In this document: positions 17,012-24,297 of the stretch, piece after piece
How positions within the stretch are numbered: the stretch's first letter is position 1
How the letters are laid out: every line of letters begins with the position of its first letter
Assembly (NCBI GenBank): GCA_945866215.1
Contig: CAMBGQ010000012.1
Location: 1-41,529 of the forward strand
Direction of reading: 5' to 3'
From: Opitutus sp. GAS368
GTDB lineage: Bacteria; Verrucomicrobiota; Verrucomicrobiia; Opitutales; UBA953
Length of the DNA: 41,529 nt
Made by a program: the position numbers and the translations under genes
The notes under the pieces: model-generated
What the model saw: only the letters and a program-made list of their open reading frames with translations
The model's database searches: none
What the model was told of the DNA's origin: nothing

Positions 17012-18199
17012 ATGCGCTTCCTCGTCTTCTTCGCCCTCTTTCTCTCCGCGCCCCTCTTCGCCCAAGGCAATGTCCGGGTCGATACCGAGATCGATGGTTC
17101 AATCAGCCGCAAGATTGTGCCGGTGGCAATCGTCTCGGACGATCCGGTGCTGCGCGACCTCGTCCAATTCGCGCTTTCCACGCACGGGGCGATCGAAATC
17201 TCCGCGGGCTCATCCGTGAAGGTGCGCATCGGCCGTAGCGGGCTCGCCGCCGTGGTCGCCTGCGATAACGCGCTGTACGCGTTCTCGACGAATGTCGAAG
17301 GCAAGGACGAGGAGCAGCTCGCGCTCCGGGTCGCCGACGCCGCCATCGTGGGACTGGGCCGCCGCTGGCAACTCAAGCCGCTGTTCGCGGACACCAAGAT
17401 CGCGTTCGTTTCGAAGCGCACGGGTAAGGATGAGATCTACGTCACCAACCTCGCCCGTTCCAAGACCCTGCAGCTGACGAAATACGGCAGCACCTCGATC
17501 GGCCCGCGCTGGTCGGCCGACGGCTCCCGCATTTTCTTCATCTCCTCCTTCCGGGCCGGCTGGCCGGAGATCTTCTCGACCAACGGCTACGGCGAGGCCG
17601 CCAAAGTGATCACCAACGCGCGCGGAGCCTTGGGTGCTGCGAGCAGCGGGCCGGACGGTCGCATCGCTTTCGCTTCCTCCAACAAGGGCACCATGGATAT
17701 CTTTGTCGCCGGCCCGCAGGGCCAGTCGCCGACGCGCGTGATCAAGGCCCCAAGTAACCAATGGGTGAACACCGATCCATCCTGGTCGCCTGATGGCTCC
17801 CGTTTCGCGCTGACCGCTGGGCCGTCGGGTAGCCCGGGCATCCACCTCGCGAGCAGTGCCGGCGGTGCCCTGCAGCGTATCTCCACTGGCTACAATTACT
17901 GCACCGAGCCCCGCTGGAATCCGGTCGTGCCTAATCAGCTGGTCTTCACCTTTCAGTCGGCCGGTGCGCTCCGGCTCGGTCTGATCGATATCTCGGCTGG
18001 TACCGTCACGCCCATCGAGGCGAAGAGCCCCGTCTCGCTGGCGCATGCTTCCTGGTGTGCCGACGGTCGCCACCTCGTCGCGGCCCAAGCGGGTTGGTTG
18101 GCCGTGGTCGACAGCGTGACCGGCAAGGTCACCCGCCTGACGTCGCCGCAGCTGGGCGATTGTTCCGCGCCGGATTGTTGGACGCGCCGCGCGAGGTGA
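17012..18199 (+). CDS. Secreted TolB-like beta-propeller protein
   Basis: The 395-aa protein begins with a Sec signal peptide (1-19, ending LFAQG). A TolB N-domain-like alpha/beta region (about 20-125) is followed by WD40-like PD40 repeats such as IAFVSKRTGKDEIYV, PRWSADGSRIFFIS, DPSWSPDGSRFAL and ASWCADGRHL. The repeats form a beta-propeller. TolB is the periplasmic partner of Pal in the Tol-Pal system, but no tolQRA or pal is in the window, so the tolB symbol is withheld. It is convergent with the GYF_2 gene, 6 bp apart, with no terminator between them. Confidence 0.83.
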   Translation: MRFLVFFALFLSAPLFAQGNVRVDTEIDGSISRKIVPVAIVSDDPVLRDLVQFALSTHGAIEISAGSSVKVRIGRSGLAAVVACDNALYAFSTNVEGKDEEQLALRVADAAIVGLGRRWQLKPLFADTKIAFVSKRTGKDEIYVTNLARSKTLQLTKYGSTSIGPRWSADGSRIFFISSFRAGWPEIFSTNGYGEAAKVITNARGALGAASSGPDGRIAFASSNKGTMDIFVAGPQGQSPTRVIKAPSNQWVNTDPSWSPDGSRFALTAGPSGSPGIHLASSAGGALQRISTGYNYCTEPRWNPVVPNQLVFTFQSAGALRLGLIDISAGTVTPIEAKSPVSLAHASWCADGRHLVAAQAGWLAVVDSVTGKVTRLTSPQLGDCSAPDCWTRRAR

Positions 18200-18205
18200 C
18201 GGTTT

Positions 18206-19600
18206 TTAAGGGACGTCCAAGCCCGGCGGCGTGGTTGATTCGCGAGGCTCAGGGAAGCAGCGACTCTTCGCCTGCCAGGTCTGCGCGTGGTCGAAGCGAT
18301 CGCCGACCTTGAAGGCGGCGAACTTTTTCTCGTCGACGAGCACCTGGAGCTCGTCGGTATCGCTCTGTCGCGCGATGGCGAGGTAGTGCCAGGTCGGCGA
18401 GACGCGTTTCACGTCGAAGCTATGGTGCGGCGTGGACACCGTCGCCTTGAAGGTCTTGGCGCCGACCGTTGTCTTCTTGGTGACGAAATAGCGCTCCTGC
18501 GCGAGGAAGTATTCGGCGGGCAGTGGTTCGGCCTGCCAACGGGTCTGGTCGAAGCAGGCGGCCCCCCATGAGGCGAAGGCGGGCCGGCCGCCGATGCTGA
18601 GTTCGACCACGACCTGCGGGCTCATCGAGGTGTTGATGGGCGCGATCATCTCGAAGCGGAAAGTATCGTCCTTGCCGGCCGGTGCGGTCCGGAGGGTCTC
18701 GTCCTTGATGAGAGTTGCGAGCTCCTTGCCGTCTTGGGCGAAGAAAGCCGACCAACTCTGCGGGCCCGTGAGGGGGTTGAGGAGAGCGTTTTCCGAGGCC
18801 CGCAGGAGCTCAAGGGTCCGGCCCGATGGGATTACCTTGAGCAAGTGGACTTTGCGTTCCTTCGCGATTTTTCCATCCGCTTGGCCGAGGGTTTCTTGCA
18901 GGCGCGTCGGCGAGAACTGGGCGGAGAGGAAGAAGGACTTCTCGGGGTTGATCTTCAGGCGATTAGCCAAGGCGGTTTCTACCGAAATACCGCCCGAGGG
19001 CTTATCGAATGCCAGTTTCGCGACCCTCTGGACGGACCAGCGCATCTGCTTGATTCCTCCGCGGCCGGCGAGCAGTTCCACCTTAGCGAGGGGCTCTTTC
19101 TCGAGCATCGGTGCGGACATCAGCGCGCCGAGCGCAGCGGACAAGGGCGGGACATAGAGAGCGGCGATTATCGCCACGGGGATGGCGAGAAAGAAGCAGG
19201 CGGTCTTCGCCAGGCCATGCCGCCGGTGTTCGTCCCGGAGGGCGGACTCTTTGGCGCTGACGGCCCTGACCGCTTGGACCTGCGTGAAGCCATCGACTGA
19301 ACCGACGTCGGCCAGACCATAGACGAGGAGCTTTTTCCGCAGGTCGGGGTCGATACGGGTGGCGTTGGCTTCGTCCTCGGCTGCCGTGGGGATATCCTTG
19401 GTGCGCCTGACCTTGAGGGTACTGCCAAAGCTGAAGTGGGTCGAGAGCGGCACCCAGTCCGTCGAGCCCTCCAGCGCGCACGGCGTAGAAGCGTCCACCG
19501 AGCCGGCCGCGATCATGGCCGTGATTTCATCCTCGGCGAGGGGTCCGCGGGTTTCGTTGCCGATTTGGAGCGAGAAGCAGCGCATGCGGGCGGAATCCAT
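18206..19600 (-). CDS. GYF_2-domain membrane protein of unknown function
   Basis: From the ATG at 19600 the protein is 464 aa. Residues about 6-55 read as a GYF_2 (DUF4339) domain: CFSLQIGNETRGPLAEDEI, a VDAST turn and STDWVPLS. A hydrophobic segment (about 132-160, CFFLAIPVAIIAALYVPPL) is preceded by a charged helix and should cross the membrane once. The remaining 300 residues are beta-rich and unassigned. GYF_2 domains are commonly N-terminal adapter modules in membrane proteins of this kind. A second ATG at 19585 is possible; an AGGAG lies only 1 nt before the first ATG. Upstream frame to 19732 overlaps rpoN and was rejected. It is divergent from rpoN. Confidence 0.68.
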   Translation of the reverse strand: MDSARMRCFSLQIGNETRGPLAEDEITAMIAAGSVDASTPCALEGSTDWVPLSTHFSFGSTLKVRRTKDIPTAAEDEANATRIDPDLRKKLLVYGLADVGSVDGFTQVQAVRAVSAKESALRDEHRRHGLAKTACFFLAIPVAIIAALYVPPLSAALGALMSAPMLEKEPLAKVELLAGRGGIKQMRWSVQRVAKLAFDKPSGGISVETALANRLKINPEKSFFLSAQFSPTRLQETLGQADGKIAKERKVHLLKVIPSGRTLELLRASENALLNPLTGPQSWSAFFAQDGKELATLIKDETLRTAPAGKDDTFRFEMIAPINTSMSPQVVVELSIGGRPAFASWGAACFDQTRWQAEPLPAEYFLAQERYFVTKKTTVGAKTFKATVSTPHHSFDVKRVSPTWHYLAIARQSDTDELQVLVDEKKFAAFKVGDRFDHAQTWQAKSRCFPEPRESTTPPGLDVP

Positions 19601-19712
19601 TCTCCTTGAGTTTTCCCAAGTCTGCTTGCCACCGATGGTTACGCAAGACGAATGGGTCTGAGCGATACCTTTTGCCAACCGCACGGGAATCCGCTTGGCT
19701 GTTATTCGTTCA

Positions 19713-21161
19713 ATGGGCAACCCCGGCATCAATCAATCGCAGAAGCAGGTCCAAGGCTTGATCCTCACGCCGCAGCTGCGCCAGTCGCTGCGTATCCTCC
19801 AAGTGCCGGCGGCCGAGCTGCTGCGCGAAATCTCCGAGGAGATGGCGGCCAATCCTTTGCTGGAAGAAGTCGAACCAGTCGGAAGCGAAGCCCCGGAGGC
19901 GGCCGCCTCGTCTGACGGACCAGAAGAGGAAGGGCCCCGCGAGCTGTCCTTGGGTGACGATGATTTTGACGCGCTGAAGCGCATGAAGGAAGATTGGGAC
20001 GAAAGCTACTACGAGGAGATCCGCTCCCAAGGTTATACGCAGGAAGACGAGGAACGCCGCCGCCACATGATGGAATCCGCGACCGGCGAAGCCTCGCTCT
20101 CCGAACATCTGGCGGACCAGGCCCGGACGGCGTCCGACGATCCCGCCGTGCAGGAAGCGCTCCGGCTCCTGATCGCCTCGCTCGATGAGCGAGGCTTCGT
20201 CGAGGAGGACCTTTCCACAATCGCGTTGCGTTCGGGCCAGCCGTATGAGGCCGTCACGACGGCGCACACGCTGCTGATGGCCTTCGACCCGCCGGGTATC
20301 GGGGCCCGCGACCTGCGCGAATGCTTCTTGGCGCAGCTGCGCCTTCGCAACCGCCGGCTGTCCACGGCGGCGCGCCTGGTCTCGGACTGCTGGGAGCCGA
20401 TGATGGGCCGTCGCCTTGAAGAGTGCGCGACCGTGCTCGACGTCGAACTCGACGACGTGCGCGAAGCCCTGGCCGAACTCGCCAAGCTCGAGACCGTCCC
20501 CGCCCGCCGCTTCGCCCGCGACGAGAACCGCGCGGTCACGCCCGACGCCACCGTCGGGCTCGACGAAGATGGCCGGTGGCAGGTCGTCATGGATGACCGC
20601 CATGTGCCCCGACTCCGACTTGTGCCAGCCTACAAGGACATGCTCGCCGGCCAGGTGCTCGGCGACAAGGAGCGGGCATATATCCTCGAGCGCATGCGCC
20701 AAGGTAAGTTCCTCATCGGCGCGATCGAGGAACGCCAGCGCACCATCGAGAAGCTCGCCCATATCATCGTCGATCGCCAAGCTGATTTCTTCGAGCACGG
20801 TCCCTCCAAGTTACGTCCGCTCACGATGAACGACGTCGCGAAGGAGATGGGCGTCCACGAGACCACCGTCGGTCGGGCGGCGGCCAATAAGTGGATGCTC
20901 ACCCCGCACGGTCTCCGAGAATTTCGTTGGTTCTTCACTTCCGGGGTCGCGACCGCCGACGGCGGCACCGTCGCCCAGGAAGGTGTCCAGGAGATGATCG
21001 CCGACATCCTCGCGCGGGAGAATCCCGCTGAACCGATGGCCGACGAGGCCATCACGGCCGAGTTGCGCAAGCGCGGCGTCCAGATCGCCCGCCGCACCGT
21101 CGCAAAATACCGGGAGGCGCTGGGCCAGCCTTCGGCGCACATGCGCCGCCGGCGTCTCTGA
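19713..21161 (+). CDS. rpoN: RNA polymerase sigma-54 factor
   Basis: From the ATG at 19713 the protein is 482 aa. Region I (QKQVQGLILTPQLRQSLRIL, about 10-29) is the Gln/Leu-rich activator-interacting segment. It is followed by an acidic linker (50-100), the core-binding domain (about 115-300), the HTH with VAKEMGVHETTVGRAA, and the RpoN box ARRTVAKYRE at 459-468, which is canonical. Sigma-54 recruits polymerase to -24/-12 promoters that need an AAA+ activator; none is encoded in this window. An in-frame TTG 18 bp upstream was rejected because Region I begins correctly from the ATG. The TGA stop abuts the convergent amidase stop exactly. Confidence 0.97.
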   Translation: MGNPGINQSQKQVQGLILTPQLRQSLRILQVPAAELLREISEEMAANPLLEEVEPVGSEAPEAAASSDGPEEEGPRELSLGDDDFDALKRMKEDWDESYYEEIRSQGYTQEDEERRRHMMESATGEASLSEHLADQARTASDDPAVQEALRLLIASLDERGFVEEDLSTIALRSGQPYEAVTTAHTLLMAFDPPGIGARDLRECFLAQLRLRNRRLSTAARLVSDCWEPMMGRRLEECATVLDVELDDVREALAELAKLETVPARRFARDENRAVTPDATVGLDEDGRWQVVMDDRHVPRLRLVPAYKDMLAGQVLGDKERAYILERMRQGKFLIGAIEERQRTIEKLAHIIVDRQADFFEHGPSKLRPLTMNDVAKEMGVHETTVGRAAANKWMLTPHGLREFRWFFTSGVATADGGTVAQEGVQEMIADILARENPAEPMADEAITAELRKRGVQIARRTVAKYREALGQPSAHMRRRRL

Positions 21162-22439
21162 TCAGTCGAGCCGCCCGAGGACCGCATCCCAGCCGAAGTT
21201 CGTCATGTCGGGGAAGAGGAACTGCACGCCTGCCGTCAACCCGCCGGGTAGTTTGACTGGGGCCGTCACGGCAGGCAGGCCCGCCAGCGAAGCCGGTGCA
21301 TTGAGCGTGAGCAGTCGGTGGCGGTGCGCCGCGTCGGCCGCCGTCTTGCTGACTGCGCCGCCGAAGGTGGCCGGCAACGCGATGAAGTGGTGTCGGCGGA
21401 AGATGGTGCGGAAGGCGTCGGCCACGCGGGCGCGGACGGCTTCGGCGGCGCGGAGTTCCTCGTAGGTACGACGCCGGCCAGCGTCGAGGCGCTCCCAGAC
21501 GACGGGATCGTAGTCGTGCCGGCGGCGTTCCAGCCAGCTGGCGTGGACGCGGGCCGCGGCGTTGCCGGCCAGCGTCTGGTAGGCCTCGGCGGCTTCCGTG
21601 CAGGCGAGCTGCAGCAGCTGTGCGGCCGCCGGGTCCGTCTGGGCGCCGGCCCGCAGGGCGACGTCTCGCATGGCCGCGAGGTCCTCCGGCGGGATAGCCA
21701 GTCCCAGGTCGCCGGCCCAGAGACCGGCGCCGGCCGGCGGGGCTTCGCCGAGCACGGCGGCGGAGACTTGGCGCAGATCCTTGGCTGTGCGGGCGATCCA
21801 GCCTTGGGTATCGTAGCCGGGAGACAGGGGGAAGATATCGCCGACGGGGGCGATGTCGGGCGAAAGACGCAGGCCCCAGACGCCGCAGTAACCGCAGGGT
21901 ACTCGAATCGAGCCGGCGGTATCGGTGGCCAGGGCGAACGGCACGAGCCCTCGGGCGACCGCGAAGGCTGCGCCGGAGCTGGAGCCGCCTGTCAGCAGGT
22001 CCGGATTTTCCGGATGAGGGCAGTCCCCGTAGTGTGGGTTCTCGCCGCTCAAACCGAAGGCGAATTCGTTGAGCTGCGTGCGACCGCATTCGATCGCGCC
22101 AGCATCGGCCTCGAATGCCGCGGGGAGGGAGGACGACGTCCGGGGTGCGCCGATTTCCTCTGGGAGGAAAGTCGAGCCAGCGTAGGTCGGTTCGCCCGCG
22201 CGGAAGTAGAGGTCCTTCGTCAGGAACGGCACTCCGCCCAGCGCCGCCTCACGCAGTGGCCAGGCCGCTTCAAAGCGGCGCATCAGCGTGGCGACGTCGG
22301 GGAGGCCGCAGAGGGCGGACCGTTGTTCGTCGGGAGCGAGTGCGGCCAGCTTGATGAGAAATGCCTCCGCCGCCATGCGCGGACCGCGCGTGAGGAAGAA
22401 CTCACGCCAGTCTTCCACGGACTGCGGCTGCAGGTTCAC
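21162..22439 (-). CDS. Amidase-signature family enzyme
   Basis: From a GTG overlapping the stop of the upstream nuclease gene (GTGA) the protein is 425 aa. The amidase-signature triad is visible: Lys75 in PFLTKDLY, cis-Ser153 in TGGSSSGAAFAVA and nucleophile Ser177 in DTAGSIRVPCGYCG. The 24-residue Ser-Ser spacing agrees with GatA. The family hydrolyses carboxamides; GatA proper, allophanate hydrolase and fatty-acid amide hydrolase share the fold. No gatB or gatC is present, so a free-standing amidase is more likely; the substrate is unknown. It is the third gene of a tightly overlapped unit (apaG, beta-CASP nuclease, amidase). Confidence 0.85.
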   Translation of the reverse strand: MNLQPQSVEDWREFFLTRGPRMAAEAFLIKLAALAPDEQRSALCGLPDVATLMRRFEAAWPLREAALGGVPFLTKDLYFRAGEPTYAGSTFLPEEIGAPRTSSSLPAAFEADAGAIECGRTQLNEFAFGLSGENPHYGDCPHPENPDLLTGGSSSGAAFAVARGLVPFALATDTAGSIRVPCGYCGVWGLRLSPDIAPVGDIFPLSPGYDTQGWIARTAKDLRQVSAAVLGEAPPAGAGLWAGDLGLAIPPEDLAAMRDVALRAGAQTDPAAAQLLQLACTEAAEAYQTLAGNAAARVHASWLERRRHDYDPVVWERLDAGRRRTYEELRAAEAVRARVADAFRTIFRRHHFIALPATFGGAVSKTAADAAHRHRLLTLNAPASLAGLPAVTAPVKLPGGLTAGVQFLFPDMTNFGWDAVLGRLD

Positions 22440-23794
22440 AGGTCGAGGGGGACGCCCGGGTCGGGATCGTGCACGCGGGTGCCGGGCAGCGCGGCGGCGA
22501 GGGTCTCTTTCATCCAGGCCCGAGCCGGCGGGTCGCCGTGCGTCAGAATGATGTCCTTCGGGGCCAGGTCCTTCGCAAAATCGATGAGCTCCTCGCGATC
22601 GGCGTGACCGCTGAGGTGGAAGCGTTCGACCTTGGCGCGCAGGATCGAGGTGTGGTCGAGGGACTTGAACTTGAATTCCCCGCCGGGGTTCATGCCGATC
22701 AGTTCGCCGCCCGGGGTCTCTGGGTCGCAGTAGCCGACGAAGAACACTGCGTTCTCCTCGTGGTCGAGCATGTTTGCGGCGACGCGCCAAGCGGGGGTTT
22801 TTTCGACGAGCATGCCGCTGGAGAGGATGTAGATGCCCCGCTCCGGCATGTTCTTGCCAGGCTGCACGTATTTGCGGGAAAGGGGCAGGATGCCAAGGTC
22901 CCGCAGGACCTCGCGGCGGAACTTCACCTGTTTGGTCTTCTTGCTGGCCGCGTCGAGGTAGTCGCAGAGGTCGAGGCCGAGCCCGGAGCAGAAGATTGGC
23001 ACATCGGCGAGGTCTCCCTCGTCGGCGACCTCTTGCAGCAGCATGAGGACTTCCTGCATGCGGCCGAATGCGAAGGCCGGCAGCAGCACGGAACCCCCGG
23101 CGTCGCAGACGGCGTTGATGGCCTTGATGAGCCGGCGTTCTTCCCGGCCGCGGTCGAACGACGGCTGAGTCGCGGTCGCTCCGCGCGTACATTCCATCAC
23201 CAACGTATCGACGGGCGTCCGGGGGAAATTGGCGGCGGCGACCGTGCGCTGGGCTTGGAAGTGGACGTCGCCGGTGAAGAAATGCTTTTTCCGGCGGTGT
23301 TCGACCAAGCAGCCGACGGCGCCCGCGGTGTGCCCAGCGAGGTGGAAGGTGAGGGCGACCTCCTCGCCGCCGCGACCGATGACGCGGGGGTTGGCGAGGG
23401 GCACCGCCGCCAGGGCGTTCTCGACGCGCTCGACGTCGGTTTCGACATAGAGCGGGTAGTCGGCGTTACCGGTCTCCTCGCGCTGGCGTTTCATCACTTG
23501 GATCGAGTTGCTCAGGAGACGCCGGACGAAAAGGGTCGTGGCGGCCGAAGCAAAGACGCGGGCCGTCGGGTGCTGCTTCAGCAGGAGCGGGAGCGAGCCA
23601 AGGTGGTCGAGGTGGCAGTGCGTGAGGATCACGCCGTCGACTCCGCCTTGGATCTTATCGAGCTGGGGTAGCGCCTTGCGGCCGTCCAGTTTCGGATGGA
23701 GGCCGCAATCAAATACCAACCTCAGTCCACCGAATTCGGCAAGTAGGCAGTTGGCGCCGATTTCGCGGCCAGAATTAAGGTCAGTGAGTCGCAT
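22436..23794 (-). CDS. Beta-CASP metallo-beta-lactamase RNA-processing exonuclease family protein
   Basis: The 452-aa protein has the MBL core (THCHLDHLGS, the HxHxDH motif; AGHTAGAVG; FTGDVHF) and the beta-CASP cap (LLPAFAFGRMQEVLMLL, SSGM). Motif C is SGHADREELIDF, with ILTHGDPPA at the C-terminus. The layout is that of the YSH1/CPSF73-like prokaryotic group that cuts or degrades RNA, rather than RNase J, which carries a different C-terminal domain. Cytoplasmic RNA turnover is inferred. Its ATG shares one base with the apaG stop (TGATG), and its TGA overlaps the amidase GTG. Confidence 0.88.
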   Translation of the reverse strand: MRLTDLNSGREIGANCLLAEFGGLRLVFDCGLHPKLDGRKALPQLDKIQGGVDGVILTHCHLDHLGSLPLLLKQHPTARVFASAATTLFVRRLLSNSIQVMKRQREETGNADYPLYVETDVERVENALAAVPLANPRVIGRGGEEVALTFHLAGHTAGAVGCLVEHRRKKHFFTGDVHFQAQRTVAAANFPRTPVDTLVMECTRGATATQPSFDRGREERRLIKAINAVCDAGGSVLLPAFAFGRMQEVLMLLQEVADEGDLADVPIFCSGLGLDLCDYLDAASKKTKQVKFRREVLRDLGILPLSRKYVQPGKNMPERGIYILSSGMLVEKTPAWRVAANMLDHEENAVFFVGYCDPETPGGELIGMNPGGEFKFKSLDHTSILRAKVERFHLSGHADREELIDFAKDLAPKDIILTHGDPPARAWMKETLAAALPGTRVHDPDPGVPLDL

Positions 23795-24225
23795 CAGGAA
23801 GGATCGGGGGGAGGGGTCAGGGGGAAGACCGGGATACGCGTGAAGATACGTTCGCCGGAAGCGGTGGTGCCGTGGAAGGAACCTTCGGCCGTCCGCGGGC
23901 CGCCAGCCAGGTGGTAGCTGTTATAGGAGAATTTTTCCCCGGGGGGCAGGGTAGGGGTCTCGCCCACGATGCCATCTCCCTCGAAGATCTCGATCTGGCC
24001 GTCCGGCGAGCGGATGATCCATTTTCGCCCCAGCAGCTTCACCGTCTCCTGCGAAAGGTTGCTGATGGTCAGGAAGTAGACGAAGGCGTGCGGGGTTTCG
24101 GGAGGAAAGTTGGCATCCCGGTGGTGGACCACCTTGTCGACGGTGACCCTGAGGCCTGGGAGTTCCTTTCCGGTGGGTTGCACTTGGGCCAAGACAAGAG
24201 GGGATGGTCCGGCTAAGGAAGCCAT
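23794..24225 (-). CDS. apaG: ApaG domain protein
   Basis: The 143-aa protein matches ApaG (DUF525): VYFLTISNLSQETVKLLGRK, then WIIRSPDGQIE, the central GDGIVGETPTLPPGEKFSY and a C-terminal GSFHGTT with IPVFPL. These form a small fibronectin-III-like fold. The role of ApaG is unclear; it was named for co-transcription with ApaH and appears also as a substrate-binding module in F-box proteins. The first gene of the apaG - nuclease - amidase unit, it is divergent from the tri-domain DedA fusion across 72 bp. About 15 N-terminal residues precede the usual start of the domain, so a later start is possible. Confidence 0.9.
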   Translation of the reverse strand: MASLAGPSPLVLAQVQPTGKELPGLRVTVDKVVHHRDANFPPETPHAFVYFLTISNLSQETVKLLGRKWIIRSPDGQIEIFEGDGIVGETPTLPPGEKFSYNSYHLAGGPRTAEGSFHGTTASGERIFTRIPVFPLTPPPDPS

Positions 24226-24297
24226 AAATCCGTTAATCGTGGGGATAGTGCCCTTACCTTCTTGCTCCTCATGGCCGACGACCTTTGATGAGGGCGG

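Noticed and set aside
22440-23192. N-terminal extension of the amidase frame to 676 aa
   Set aside because: The extra 250 codons overlap the beta-CASP nuclease in another frame and are Arg/Pro-rich without motifs; the GTG at 22439 gives a normal amidase length.
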